Assembly: GCA_002729885.1 (NCBI GenBank)
Contig: PBUB01000014.1
Span: 62,001 to 126,000 of the forward strand
DNA from: Spirochaetaceae bacterium
GTDB taxonomy: Bacteria; Spirochaetota; Leptospiria; Leptospirales; Leptonemataceae
Length of the DNA stretch: 64,000 nt
Direction: 5' to 3'
Made by a program: the position numbers and the translations under genes. The notes under the pieces are model-generated. The model made no database searches and was not told the origin of the DNA. It saw only the letters and a program-made list of their open reading frames with translations. Within the stretch, counting starts at the first letter, position 1; every line of letters starts with the position of its first letter. This document shows, piece by piece, positions 43,391 through 52,533 of the stretch.

Positions 43391-45964
43391 ATGCTACGCA
43401 GGCGCTTGAAGATTTTGCTGTTGCTGCCGGCTCTATTCGCTCTGGCTGCCTGTCCGCGTACGGCCGCATCCAAACCCGGTATCAAGAAAGGTTTCATAGA
43501 CTTTTCGGGATACTCCTTCTCAAAATCTGGCCCCGTAGAGCTTCGCGGAGAATGGCTACTCCTCTGGAATCAATTGCCCACAGCCAGGGAACTTCCCGCC
43601 CTCCTGGAAAGGCTGGAAGCGCAACTCTCTTCTCCAGAAAATCAAGATGATCCTGCAGCGAATCAACCGGACTCGACTTTCATTTCTGTTCGATTACCAG
43701 GACGATGGAACGGTCAGAAGCTGAATGATGAGAGCCGTATACCTGGCCTGGGCCATGGGACCTTTTTACTGAGATACACAGGACTCAAATCCGATGATAT
43801 GAATCGCCTGGCATTTCGCATGAAGGATGCCCTGACTGCGTATCGCATCTATCTCTACTCCGAAGGGCAGGTCACCGGACCGGTGATGAGCAACGGAGTT
43901 GTGGGTACTTCAGAAGACACTTCCGTACCCCAGCATCTGCCACTGGTTTCTCCCCTACCCTCGCGAATGTCCAGCGGATGGATTGTTCTGCAGGTAGCCA
44001 ACTATCACGATAGCATAGGAGGCGCGATCTATCCTTTAATTCTGGGGACCGAAAAGGATTTACTTTCGCAGCGAGAGACCAAGCGAGCGCGGGATTTCCT
44101 GGTTCTGGGCGTGCTGCTTCTGATGTCGCTCTATCATCTGGGTCTGTTCTCGCAGAGACCTGAGGACAGGGCAAGCCTCTGGTTTGCAGTCTTTAATGCT
44201 ACAATAGCACTTCGAATGCTACTTACAGAGAAGTACATTCAGGGCTGGTTTCCGGAGCCCGATGTTTCTGCTTTCGAGTGGATGATGAAATTTGACTATG
44301 GAACTGCATTTCTGGCTGTACCTGTTTTCTTCGCATTTTTACAGAGCGTATTTCCCTGGAAGATTTCACAGATCCTTATGAAACCTGCCTGGATCCTGGC
44401 CGGTGTTTTCTCCCTGATCCTGATCTTTCCACAAAGAGTCTACAGTTCATATGCCATTTACTATTTTGGCTGGGCTCTTGTACTGGCCCTGGTAATGCTT
44501 GCGGGCATCTCCATGGCTATAAAACGAAAGGAGCTGGGTGCAGGGTCCAGCTTCGCAGGGCTAATTGCACTTCTGGCAGGAGGTATCAACGATACCCTGC
44601 TGGCGGATGGACTGATCACCAGCACCTATTTGTTACCCTACGCTTTCATTTTCTTTGTCACTGCCCAGAGCTATATTCTGGTGCGTCGCTTTTCCCATGC
44701 CTTCCATACTGCAGAGCATTTATCCGAACATCTTCAACTTGAAGTAGCCAAGCAAACCCGGGAACTGGAAGAGCAGAATCGCAGACTATCAGATGTAACC
44801 AGACAGAGAACTCTATTCTTCCAGAATATTTCGCACGAACTGCGCACTCCTCTGACTCTGATCTTCGGGCTACTGGAAAGCATAAGCCAGGGAGATTATG
44901 GGCCCATCTCAGAAAAATTTAAGCGGCCGGTGGCATCCATGCAGAAGAATGCCCGCCAGTTACTTCGACTGATCAACCAGTTGCTGGATCTGTCTCGTAT
45001 CGAGGCCGGTCAGATTACTCTGCATCTGGAAGCTGTGAATCTAAGTCGTATGCTGAGTGAGATGACAGAATCCTATCACGAAATGGCCAGGCGAAAGGGC
45101 ATCAATCTTCTAACCAGCATCGCTCCAGAGGTATTCACCCTGGGTGATCCGGAGAAACTGGAAAAGGTATTCTATAATCTGATGTCCAATGCAATGAAAT
45201 TCACACCTGCTGGCGGAGAAGTAACAGTAGAGTTGCAAAAGCATGAGCAAAAGCTGCGCGTATCTATTCTGGACACCGGCCCTGGAATCGATGAAGCAGA
45301 CAGAAATAGAATCTTTCAAAGGTTCTTTCAGGGGGAAGGTCTTCGCAGTCGCTTCCAGGAAGGAACCGGCATTGGCCTGGCCATTGTTCGGGAATTCATA
45401 GATTTGCATGATGGACAGCTGGAACTGGAGTCTACTCCGGGCGAAGGAAGCAAATTCTCTGTTACCCTGGAGGCGCTGGAACTGGAGGAACCCACATCCC
45501 CGGATTCACAGGTAAGCAGCCTGTATCGCGGAGACAGCGAGTCGGAGTATCTTGACCACCAGGACCTGAGCGAAATCGAGAAACATCGACCCAGGATTCT
45601 GGTTGTAGAAGACAGCGAGGATATGCGAAATTTTATAGCGCATGTTCTGGGCCATCGATATGAGATTCTTCTGGCAGAAGACGGAGCCCAGGGCCTGGAG
45701 CTGGCCCGCAAGCATTCCCCGGATTTACTCTTGAGCGATGTAATGATGCCTGTACTGGATGGTCCTGCCCTGATCTCGGAGATCAAATCGGATCCATCTT
45801 TGCGAAGCATTCCCTGTGCGCTACTATCTGCCAGACTGGAGATTGATAGCGACGATGTTGAACAGGCGGATTTCTACCTTGCTAAACCATTTCAGCCATC
45901 GGAGCTAAGGCAGGCAGTGGAAGGATTCTTGTATTCTACTCAGAATCAAAAACCAGGTTCTTAA
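43391..45964 (+). CDS. 7TM-DISM hybrid histidine kinase lipoprotein
   Basis: ATG 43391 gives an 857-aa protein that begins directly with a lipoprotein signal ending FALAAC (Cys 20). A beta-rich extracytoplasmic domain (about 30-225), seven membrane helices (about 235-435), a coiled coil (DVTRQRTLFF region), HisKA (QNISHELRTPLTL), HATPase (LMSNAMKFTPAGG, DTGPGID, GTGIGLAIV) and a receiver (ILVVEDSEDM, LLLSDVMMPVLDG, YLAKPF) follow. It resembles two-component receptors common in Leptospiraceae. The signal being sensed is unknown. Confidence 0.88.
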   Translation: MLRRRLKILLLLPALFALAACPRTAASKPGIKKGFIDFSGYSFSKSGPVELRGEWLLLWNQLPTARELPALLERLEAQLSSPENQDDPAANQPDSTFISVRLPGRWNGQKLNDESRIPGLGHGTFLLRYTGLKSDDMNRLAFRMKDALTAYRIYLYSEGQVTGPVMSNGVVGTSEDTSVPQHLPLVSPLPSRMSSGWIVLQVANYHDSIGGAIYPLILGTEKDLLSQRETKRARDFLVLGVLLLMSLYHLGLFSQRPEDRASLWFAVFNATIALRMLLTEKYIQGWFPEPDVSAFEWMMKFDYGTAFLAVPVFFAFLQSVFPWKISQILMKPAWILAGVFSLILIFPQRVYSSYAIYYFGWALVLALVMLAGISMAIKRKELGAGSSFAGLIALLAGGINDTLLADGLITSTYLLPYAFIFFVTAQSYILVRRFSHAFHTAEHLSEHLQLEVAKQTRELEEQNRRLSDVTRQRTLFFQNISHELRTPLTLIFGLLESISQGDYGPISEKFKRPVASMQKNARQLLRLINQLLDLSRIEAGQITLHLEAVNLSRMLSEMTESYHEMARRKGINLLTSIAPEVFTLGDPEKLEKVFYNLMSNAMKFTPAGGEVTVELQKHEQKLRVSILDTGPGIDEADRNRIFQRFFQGEGLRSRFQEGTGIGLAIVREFIDLHDGQLELESTPGEGSKFSVTLEALELEEPTSPDSQVSSLYRGDSESEYLDHQDLSEIEKHRPRILVVEDSEDMRNFIAHVLGHRYEILLAEDGAQGLELARKHSPDLLLSDVMMPVLDGPALISEIKSDPSLRSIPCALLSARLEIDSDDVEQADFYLAKPFQPSELRQAVEGFLYSTQNQKPGS

Positions 45965-46163
45965 TTCACCCTTGACTTATTCTTGATGTTTCCCTGTGCA
46001 TCTCAAGGTCCCTTAGACTCGATAGAGTCTCTGGAGTTCTTCTGAGCTCTCCTGGATTCTCTTGCCGTTGCCCTGGAACTTCAGGCCATTCCAGCACTGA
46101 TGCTGAAAAATAACCGATTCAGCGCTTAGGTCACATTTCCATGACCGAATCCAAACGTTACTT

Positions 46164-46358
46164 CTAGACCAGCTCCCTGGATATTTGCTCCAGGGCAGTG
46201 GCAATTTCCTCCAGATGTTTGTAGGATTCCGTGGTGGAATCTGGACCCAGATCGGCGCGGATGGCTCCGATGGTATCTTCGATAAAGGAGAGTATTCCGT
46301 ACACAGGCTCCTGTCGCTGTATTAAATCTCGAATCAGTTTAAAATTTTGCTCATACAT
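46164..46358 (-). CDS. Small helical protein, unknown
   Basis: The 64-aa product (MYEQNFKLIRDLIQRQEPVY...) is predicted to be two or three amphipathic helices with acidic/hydrophobic repeats and no signal peptide. ATG 46358 is preceded by AGGA at about 11 bases. There is no family match by eye. It is isolated between non-coding stretches and on the strand opposite the kinase genes; it may be a small regulatory partner, but nothing in the sequence says of what. Confidence 0.4.
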   Translation of the reverse strand: MYEQNFKLIRDLIQRQEPVYGILSFIEDTIGAIRADLGPDSTTESYKHLEEIATALEQISRELV

Positions 46359-46637
46359 AGTTATTAATATTCCTGTCCCAGGATCAAGATACGCATAGTT
46401 GCAAATTGCGCAATTGAATTCTACAATAGTGTATGAACTGGGGTTCGGATGAAGAAGACTGCCGGGTCAAATCCAGACCATCGATCGGTCTATGTGATGG
46501 AAGATTGTATGAGCTGGAAACAGCTCACAGAGTCCGCGGTGGGACGTTGAGGATTCAGTTGAAGTCCTAATAATTGGGAAGATTTCTGGGACAAAGAGTC
46601 TACGGGAGCACCAGAAGCGGGATCCGGCATTCCTTGA
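46359..46637. other. Intergenic stretch with hairpin capped by GAAA tetraloop
   Basis: No gene is seen in this roughly 280-base gap. TGAGCTG (46510-46516) pairs with CAGCTCA (46521-46527) around a GAAA (GNRA) tetraloop. Just upstream, AGACC and GGTCT flank ATCGATC. The two elements could be parts of a structured RNA, but no known riboswitch or small RNA consensus is recognised. Confidence 0.25.
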
Positions 46638-46678
46638 AGCTCCAATAGCCCCGGTTGCGGAAAGGGGCTATTAGAGCT
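46638..46678 (-). terminator. 15-bp hairpin at the end of the small gene
   Basis: AGCTCCAATAGCCCC (46638-46652) pairs with GGGGCTATTAGAGCT (46664-46678) with a single mismatch and an 11-base loop. It covers the stop codon of the 73-aa gene. A T-run is lacking, so RNA stability or factor-dependent termination is possible. Confidence 0.55.
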
Positions 46679-46892
46679 GGCTCAGACGTATAATGTTTTC
46701 TCTTTGGAGCTCGCTTACCTTGCTGTGGAATCGATTATCCTCAGCCACAACCTCACCCTGAAAAGCTTCCAGCAGATATTGATCAAAGCTTTTCTCGGAG
46801 TTGGCAGTGGATGGATGTTCAAATCCCTGTCCGGCCAGCGGCTCGCGCTTCTTCTTCTGATACAATGGGCTTTCTAGTTTTCGTACTATCAT
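46671..46892 (-). CDS. Small soluble protein, unknown
   Basis: The 73-aa protein starts at ATG 46892 behind AGGAGG, one of the best ribosome sites in the window. It is polar and basic at the N-terminus (MIVRKLESPLYQKKKREPL) and helical with hydrophobic repeats at the C-terminus (SELQRENIIRLSQL). No signal, Cys or known motif is present. A good promoter lies about 50 bases upstream and a strong hairpin at its end, so it is a self-contained, probably well-expressed gene of unknown function. Confidence 0.6.
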   Translation of the reverse strand: MIVRKLESPLYQKKKREPLAGQGFEHPSTANSEKSFDQYLLEAFQGEVVAEDNRFHSKVSELQRENIIRLSQL

Positions 46893-46942
46893 TTCCAGCC
46901 TCCTTTTCTCTCCTAATATTTGACGGATTTTATGCCAAATAG

Positions 46943-46973
46943 TTTATGTCCCATTTTGGTGCATAGCACAAAA
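46943..46973 (-). promoter_or_regulatory. Promoter with overlapping inverted repeat for the 73-aa gene
   Basis: On the minus strand TTGTGC (46966-46971), a 17-base spacer and CATAAA (46943-46948) form a sigma-70-like promoter about 50 bases before ATG 46892. An inverted repeat, TTTTGGTGC and GCACAAAAA around ATA (46954-46974), one mismatch in nine, covers the -35 element and could be an operator. Confidence 0.4.
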
Positions 46974-47243
46974 AACCCGGTCATAATACCACTTTATTGT
47001 CTCTTTGAGAATAAGTCAATACTGAACAAAAGTCAAGCAGTTTTCTGCTCCCCGCAACCAGGGCTTTCCTTCTCTTCCAGCTCAGCTTCATTCTGGAGTT
47101 ACTATAATCCCGGGCCGTGACAGAATCCGAGGTTATGGTCCATTTTTTCGATTTTTTTACCGGAGCTGAAACGGGCATGGAGTGGGGCCCCTTTACAGGA
47201 AGGAATGCAGGGTTTCTTCTTTAGAGCCGAAGATGTACCTGAT
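46974..47243. other. Gene-free stretch before the FGE-like gene
   Basis: About 270 bases without a supported gene. The first part is relatively A/T-rich; the second part contains short poly-T runs (ATTTTTTCGATTTTTTTACC near 47142-47160) about 85 bases before the next start. Both could belong to divergent promoter regions. No repeat or RNA structure stands out. Confidence 0.35.
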
Positions 47244-48464
47244 ATGAAACGAGTCTGGATACTTATTTCTGGCATCCTGATGATCAGCCTATTATCCCTG
47301 GGCTCTGAAGAACCGGAATCCCCGTCAGCAGATCGAAAAGCGTTCATTGTTCGCGCTCATGTGATTTCCGTAGGACCGGAGTCGGCGGTGGTAGAGGTTA
47401 TGGGCAAAGCTCGGGAGGACCTGGCCCGCCAGAGCAATGCTCGGGTAGAGGAATATTTTCTCAATCGAGAGTGGTCCCTGCGAAACGGACAGGGAGCCGA
47501 GGTAGGCAGATTTCTATGCACCAGGGTTCTGGTCACCGGAAACAGTTACAGACTATTTGGACTGCACCGAAGCAATGATTTGAGGCCGGGCCCATTGTAT
47601 ATGGGCATCCAGCTGGGAGAAGAGGTAAGCTACAGGCCCTACAAACCCCCGGTGGATTACCGACTACCGGAGCCTGAAATCAAGAGATCCCTCCAGCATC
47701 CGGTGGATGGAAAATTGATGAACTACATTCCAGAAGATCTTCTGGTCTATGGTCAGGGCTACGACTCCTCGAAGAACAACTACAATCCTTTCTTTTTTCA
47801 TAGATCCGAAGCAAGAATGCCGCGCATCCATGGATTCTATATGGATCGCACCGAAGTGACCAACGCAGAGTATTTCAGATTTTGCCAGAAAGCCGGACAT
47901 CCACTGCCCGCCTCCTGGAAGGCGCAGGGCACCTTTCCGCGAGGTACCGGAGACCTGGCATTCAGTGAAGCAAGCTATTCCGATGCCCAGGCCTACGCAC
48001 GCTGGGCCGGAAAGAGGCTGCCCACCGAACTGGAATGGGAGATGGCCGCCAGAGGAGGACTGAGCGTACTGATCGATGAAAGCGGACCCGCCAGTCTGAA
48101 CAATCGCCCCAGGGATTATCCTATGGGTCGCTTCAATCCGGATCTCTGCAATACCCGGGAAAAATGGTCCGGGGCCCCTCGTCTTATGCCGGCCGCATCT
48201 ATGCAGGATGCCAGTCCCTACGGAATCCTGGGAATGTGCGGAAATGCACCGGAATGGACCTCCAGCTACTTTGAGCCCTATCCGGGCCACAGGTTTCGAA
48301 AGGGCAATGCCCGGGATTACTCCGGTCATCTTTTTCATGTGATTCGAGGTGGGGCCTATTATCTGCCATCGGACATGGCTCGCGCCGATGCCCGACAACC
48401 GGCAGGTTATCCCTCTCCTTCTTCCGATGCCAAAGCAGGAATTCGGTTGGTGATGGATCCTTGA
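47244..48464 (+). CDS. Secreted FGE/SUMF1-like (formylglycine-generating-type) domain protein
   Basis: ATG 47244 gives 406 aa beginning with a signal peptide (MKRVWILISGILMISLLSL). Residues about 30-130 are an unassigned beta domain. About 195-406 show the FGE-sulfatase fold: MDRTEVTNAEYFRFCQKAG, SYSDAQAYARWAGKRLPTE, EWEMAARGG, GMCGNAPEWTSSYF, VIRGGAYYLP and AGIRLVM. True FGEs use two active-site Cys in the C-terminal part; they are not evident here, so this is probably a binding or structural relative. A frame upstream to ATG 47205 exists but hides the signal peptide. Confidence 0.75.
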   Translation: MKRVWILISGILMISLLSLGSEEPESPSADRKAFIVRAHVISVGPESAVVEVMGKAREDLARQSNARVEEYFLNREWSLRNGQGAEVGRFLCTRVLVTGNSYRLFGLHRSNDLRPGPLYMGIQLGEEVSYRPYKPPVDYRLPEPEIKRSLQHPVDGKLMNYIPEDLLVYGQGYDSSKNNYNPFFFHRSEARMPRIHGFYMDRTEVTNAEYFRFCQKAGHPLPASWKAQGTFPRGTGDLAFSEASYSDAQAYARWAGKRLPTELEWEMAARGGLSVLIDESGPASLNNRPRDYPMGRFNPDLCNTREKWSGAPRLMPAASMQDASPYGILGMCGNAPEWTSSYFEPYPGHRFRKGNARDYSGHLFHVIRGGAYYLPSDMARADARQPAGYPSPSSDAKAGIRLVMDP

Positions 48465-48592
48465 AGAATTGTGCCTGGTCTCTTTTGCGTTCGAATTGGA
48501 TTGTCCCGGGATATTTCTGAATATCTCCTGATTTCTCCAGGCATCAATGAATCTCTCTGGATAGAAAAGCTGGACCGCTCTTCCGACCATGC

Positions 48593-48958
48593 TTGAATCA
48601 ACCTGTGCGGATCTATCAAATAATCATGGCTATTCTATTTCTTGTAGCGGCAGTTCTGCAGGGAAACGATCCAGACCCCGGTTTCTGGATCTCCATTTAT
48701 CTTATTCCCGCCATCCTGTCCGCTGCCGAAGCCTGGCGATGGCTGAAAAACAGGTCCATGCTCATTCTAAGAAGCATCATCTGGCCTTTACTGAGCATTG
48801 TCTGTCTGCTTTATGGCTTTAGCCTGTTTCAGGGGCTGGAAGCGGAATGGTACAACGATGAAGTTACCCGCGAAAGCGGAGGATTGTTCTTGATCGCAAT
48901 TCACAGTGTGATCTCATACTGGTCGGTTAGAAACCAGGCAGGCATCACCGGGAATTAA
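48593..48958 (+). CDS. TMEM220-like small membrane protein
   Basis: The 121-aa protein has four hydrophobic helices and the pattern LVAAVLQGNDPDPGFWISIYLIP, the NDPDP-W-Y core of the TMEM220 family, followed by LLSIVCLLYGF and a terminal helix. The family is found in bacteria and animals; its function is unknown. TTG 48593 is the first start in frame and GTG 48605 is an alternative; neither has a clear ribosome site. The glutamate-synthase-like gene begins ten bases after its stop, so the two probably form one unit. Confidence 0.6.
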   Translation: MNQPVRIYQIIMAILFLVAAVLQGNDPDPGFWISIYLIPAILSAAEAWRWLKNRSMLILRSIIWPLLSIVCLLYGFSLFQGLEAEWYNDEVTRESGGLFLIAIHSVISYWSVRNQAGITGN

Positions 48959-48968
48959 AGGTTAACAA

Positions 48969-50615
48969 ATGGCATACGATATATCCAGTTCCAGTAAGAA
49001 AATCCTGAAAACCATCGACAGAAAGGGGAGGAAGGCAGCACTCACTCCGCCGGGTTATACCCCGCTCCTGGACAACCCGTTTCGCTGGCTTTCGATTCTA
49101 ACGGCACTGGCAAGCCCTGTAGTTGGTTATTATTTTGGATGGCTGGCTGCAGGTGCCACTCTTCTGGGCGCGGCTTTAATATTCGGAATCAGAGAAACTT
49201 TCATCCAGGATGACCATGCCATTGTACGTATCTACGGCCCCCTGGGTAGATTGCGGTATCTATTTGAGCGTGAGCTGCGGGATAAATATCTACAGTATTT
49301 CAACGAAACAAATACCAGTGGTCGCCCCATACCCCGCATTGTTCGCGATTATATCTATCAAAAGTCCAAAGCCCTGAAGCCCATGTCCAGTTTTGGAACC
49401 GAGCTGGACCCTTATGACAGTGAAACCACCACAGGATGCAGAATATTGCATCGGAACTTTCCTGGTTCTCTGGGACAGCCCGGTTATGAGGTTATCGTAG
49501 GCGAAAAGCGAAAGGGAGTACGGCCATTCTACGTTCGCAATGTAGTAAACGTTTCTGCCATGAGCTATGGATCCATCAACTACAAGGCTGCAGAATCCTT
49601 GAGCGTCGGAGCAAAAGGCATATCTTATGTAAACACCGGCGAAGGAGGCTACGGGCCTCATGGGGTAGCCGGCAACGATGTAGTGTTTCAAATTGGCACG
49701 GCCAAGTACGGCGTGGGCGATGCGATTCAGCAGAACAATGGAGAGACCACCAGGGTTCTAAACTATCAGGTATTGAAGGAACTGATCAACAATCATTCAA
49801 ACATTGGAATGATACAGCTAAAGATTTCTCAGGGCGCCAAGCCAGGCCTGGGAGGACACCTTCCGGGGGGCAAGGTTACACCGGAGATTGCAGCTGTGCG
49901 AAGAATCCCGGCTCATAAAACATCCATCAGTCCTTCCCAGCATGCTGAGATCCTGGCTGCCAGCCCGCGGGAAACTATATCCAGGCTCATGGATTTCATA
50001 GATTCCATTCGCCAGGCCACAGAATTGCCGGTGGGCATAAAGCTCTGCCTGGGGAACCCCGAGGAAGTGGAATTACTTTGCCAGGCAATGAAAAAGACCG
50101 GCAAGGGCCCGGATGCCATTCAGCTGGATGGCTCGGATGGAGGTACAGGTGCAGGGCCCAATCTCTTTATGAACTATGTGGGGTACGGTAGCGCCATCGA
50201 AAGCTGTGCGATGCTCCATCGCCGCCTGACACAGCTCAAGATTCGAGATCGAGTGGTACTCAGCGTATCTGGCCGGGTATTTACTCCAGTGCATGCTGCT
50301 CTGGCCTTTGCTGCTGGCGCAGAGATTATTGACAGTGCCCGAGGACCCATGCTGGCTCTGGGTTGCATTCAGTCTCTAAAGTGCCATACCAATCACTGCC
50401 CCACGGGCATTGCCACCAACCAGCCCTGGAGAGTAAGAGGCCTGGATATTCCCGAAAAATCCACCAGGGTGCATCATTTCCTCAAAGGTTTTCATCAGGA
50501 TATGATGGATATTACCAGAATTACAGGACACCTGGACCCAAGGGATATTCGCGCATCCGATCTACGACTGATTCGCGGACAATACGCCAATATGGATGAG
50601 TATTTTAAAGATTAA
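48969..50615 (+). CDS. FMN-binding glutamate synthase-like protein, membrane-anchored
   Basis: The 548-aa protein has two N-terminal membrane helices (about 37-75) and then the GltB-type FMN/iron-sulfur domain. It has VSAMSYGSINYKAAESLSVG, NTGEGGYGPHG, LKISQGAKPGLGGHLPG, AHKTSISPSQHAEI, IQLDGSDGGTGAGPN, and a cluster motif GCIQSLKCHTNHCPTG with the C-x5-C-x4-C spacing of the 3Fe-4S site. It lacks the glutaminase domain, so it cannot make glutamate from glutamine alone; relatives are called FMN-binding glutamate synthase family or archaeal-type GltB. Its stop interlocks with that of the convergent cyclase gene at a TTAA. Confidence 0.88.
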   Translation: MAYDISSSSKKILKTIDRKGRKAALTPPGYTPLLDNPFRWLSILTALASPVVGYYFGWLAAGATLLGAALIFGIRETFIQDDHAIVRIYGPLGRLRYLFERELRDKYLQYFNETNTSGRPIPRIVRDYIYQKSKALKPMSSFGTELDPYDSETTTGCRILHRNFPGSLGQPGYEVIVGEKRKGVRPFYVRNVVNVSAMSYGSINYKAAESLSVGAKGISYVNTGEGGYGPHGVAGNDVVFQIGTAKYGVGDAIQQNNGETTRVLNYQVLKELINNHSNIGMIQLKISQGAKPGLGGHLPGGKVTPEIAAVRRIPAHKTSISPSQHAEILAASPRETISRLMDFIDSIRQATELPVGIKLCLGNPEEVELLCQAMKKTGKGPDAIQLDGSDGGTGAGPNLFMNYVGYGSAIESCAMLHRRLTQLKIRDRVVLSVSGRVFTPVHAALAFAAGAEIIDSARGPMLALGCIQSLKCHTNHCPTGIATNQPWRVRGLDIPEKSTRVHHFLKGFHQDMMDITRITGHLDPRDIRASDLRLIRGQYANMDEYFKD

Positions 50616-51700
50616 TTGCTCAAGGGCTGCGTTACTGGATTGACTTCAAAAACCTTTACAGCGCCTTTCTTCCCGCGAAGCATATAATCACCGGAAAGAG
50701 TCAAAGACTCGGAATTGTCGAGCCCCAGAGCTGTGGCTTCATCAATCAGTAGATCTACGTTCTTTTCTTTAGTAAGATCCTGGATTCTGGCTGCAGTGTT
50801 TACCGGATCCCCCATTACAGCATACTTCAGACGCTGATAGGATCCAATGTTGCCGGCAAATATTTTACCCGTGGCAATACCCATGCCATAGCGAACACCA
50901 TCCTCTTGCAGTTCAGGAGGAAGATATTTCTCATTGTAGGTTTTCATCAGCTTGCGAATCGCACGCGCCGCTTCAACAGCATTGGCTGCATCACGGCCTG
51001 TAGGATCGGGACATCCAAAGGTAGCCAGGATTCCATCACCAAGCAGCTCGTTTACAGAACCCTGATGATCAAAGATCAAATCCATGATGCGGCCAAATAG
51101 ATCGCTAATAAACTCAGCATACTTCTGCGGGCCAATTCTTTCTGCAATGGTGGTAGAACCGCGAACGTCATAGAACATAACGCTTGCTTCCAGGGTTTTT
51201 CCACCAAGCTCCGATGAAATCTCTTCACTCAGGATTTTCTCTACTATGTCCCGGGAGAAGTAGCGGAGTAACCTTTGCTTATCGTGCTCCAGTCTCTGAT
51301 TCAACTCATGAATCTTTCGCCTGTAAGAAAGCAATTCCAGCGCCTGCTGAATTCGCATGCTCAAATCGGCCAGCTGAATGGGTTTCTTGATGAAATCGCT
51401 GGCACCGGTGGACATACCCACAATGCGAATCTCATCTGAATCATCTGCACTCATAATGAATACAGGTACAGATACAGATTTATCGTGAGCGCGAATCTTC
51501 TTGAGCACTTCCAGGCCGGGAAGCTGAGGCAGGAAAATGTCCAGCAAGACCAGATCCGGATCGAAGCTCTCCATGAACTCCAGGGCTTCTGGTCCATCGG
51601 GAGCTATCTTTGTTTGATATCCCCACTGACTCAAAAACCGATCCAGTAGAGCAGCCTGATCTGGATCATCTTCGACTATTAAGATTTTGGACTGTGCCAT
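50612..51700 (-). CDS. Receiver domain fused to class III nucleotide cyclase
   Basis: The 362-aa protein has a receiver (1-120; acidic pocket D11/D12, phosphoacceptor D54 in LVLLDIFLP, K105/K106), a helical linker (125-160) and a class III cyclase catalytic domain (about 165-335). Metal Asp residues D178 (MFYDVRGST) and D222 (LLGDGILATF) and the transition-state pair N301/R305 are present. The purine-selection positions are E218 and A294, not the Lys/Asp(Thr) of typical adenylate cyclases, so product could be cGMP or cAMP. The HDOD gene ends five bases upstream and is co-transcribed. Confidence 0.85.
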   Translation of the reverse strand: MAQSKILIVEDDPDQAALLDRFLSQWGYQTKIAPDGPEALEFMESFDPDLVLLDIFLPQLPGLEVLKKIRAHDKSVSVPVFIMSADDSDEIRIVGMSTGASDFIKKPIQLADLSMRIQQALELLSYRRKIHELNQRLEHDKQRLLRYFSRDIVEKILSEEISSELGGKTLEASVMFYDVRGSTTIAERIGPQKYAEFISDLFGRIMDLIFDHQGSVNELLGDGILATFGCPDPTGRDAANAVEAARAIRKLMKTYNEKYLPPELQEDGVRYGMGIATGKIFAGNIGSYQRLKYAVMGDPVNTAARIQDLTKEKNVDLLIDEATALGLDNSESLTLSGDYMLRGKKGAVKVFEVNPVTQPLSN

Positions 51701-51705
51701 ATGCT

Positions 51706-52533
51706 TTAGCCGGCGGCCAGCTGAAAGTAAGGATGCGATTTATACCGTTTTAATTGAGGTTCGCTGATGATCTTCTCGAATGGGTCCGCTTGATCTCCGG
51801 AAGTCTGATAGGCCGCCTGGACTGCTGCACGAGATTTTGCATCCAGCGGAATCCCTGCCCCTGCCTGACCCAGAGCCGCTGAAAGGACTGTGATCTTTCC
51901 CAGGTCATCTGATCCATTCAGATTGGTAATTGTAAGCTCCATGCTATGCAGCAGAGACTCCGGCAGGTTCCATTTCTTCGCAGCTTCTCGTCCCGCTTCA
52001 GCGTGGGTAGTACCGTAGGAAGATTGCTCCAGCTCTCTAAGATCGAAGCCGTTTTGCTCTGCCTGCTCGATCAGGAATGCATAATGGTCACCTTTATTCA
52101 GTGCCAGGATACTCATGCCAATATTGTATAGAAGTCCAGATAGAAATGCCTCATCGGCCAGCTCAGGATGCTTGAAGCGTTTGGCCACTTCTTCAGCAAT
52201 CAAAGCCGAGAGTACCGGATACTCGGTGAGATACTTTTTGAATACAGGGCTTTTTAGATCGGTGGCAATTTGCCTGGTGCTTATAAAAATGATCAGGTTT
52301 TTCAGGGCCTTGAGCCCAAGCAATGTGATTGCATCTCGCATCAATTTGATGCGTCCTGACCGGCCGTAATAGGCGGAATTGGCTACCCGGAGGATTTCGC
52401 TACAAATTCCCCTGTCGGGGGCTATTAGCTTTTCCACCTCGGCAGCACTTGAATCCGGAGATTCGGTATCATACTTCATGATCTCCATCACCACCTGTGG
52501 CAGAGGAGGAATGACCAGGTCAGAATCGCTCAT
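51706..52533 (-). CDS. HDOD-domain signalling protein
   Basis: The 275-aa protein begins at ATG 52533 (MSDSDLVIPPLPQVVMEIM); the longer frame to 52695 adds an unlikely segment. Residues 8-215 form an HDOD helical bundle, with LIAPDRGICSEILRVANSAYY, ITLLGLKALKNLIIF and DEAFLSGLLYNIGMSIL; the HD residues of phosphohydrolases are largely absent, as usual in HDOD. Such proteins act as adaptors in two-component and second-messenger pathways. It is the first gene of a unit with the REC-cyclase, five bases apart, and diverges from the PrsW-CNBD gene, suggesting a shared circuit. Confidence 0.82.
   Translation of the reverse strand: MSDSDLVIPPLPQVVMEIMKYDTESPDSSAAEVEKLIAPDRGICSEILRVANSAYYGRSGRIKLMRDAITLLGLKALKNLIIFISTRQIATDLKSPVFKKYLTEYPVLSALIAEEVAKRFKHPELADEAFLSGLLYNIGMSILALNKGDHYAFLIEQAEQNGFDLRELEQSSYGTTHAEAGREAAKKWNLPESLLHSMELTITNLNGSDDLGKITVLSAALGQAGAGIPLDAKSRAAVQAAYQTSGDQADPFEKIISEPQLKRYKSHPYFQLAAG

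Noticed and set aside
47664..48590. 308-codon antisense frame over the FGE-like gene
   Set aside because: The opposite strand carries clear family motifs throughout; the antisense product is low in structure and unlike known proteins.
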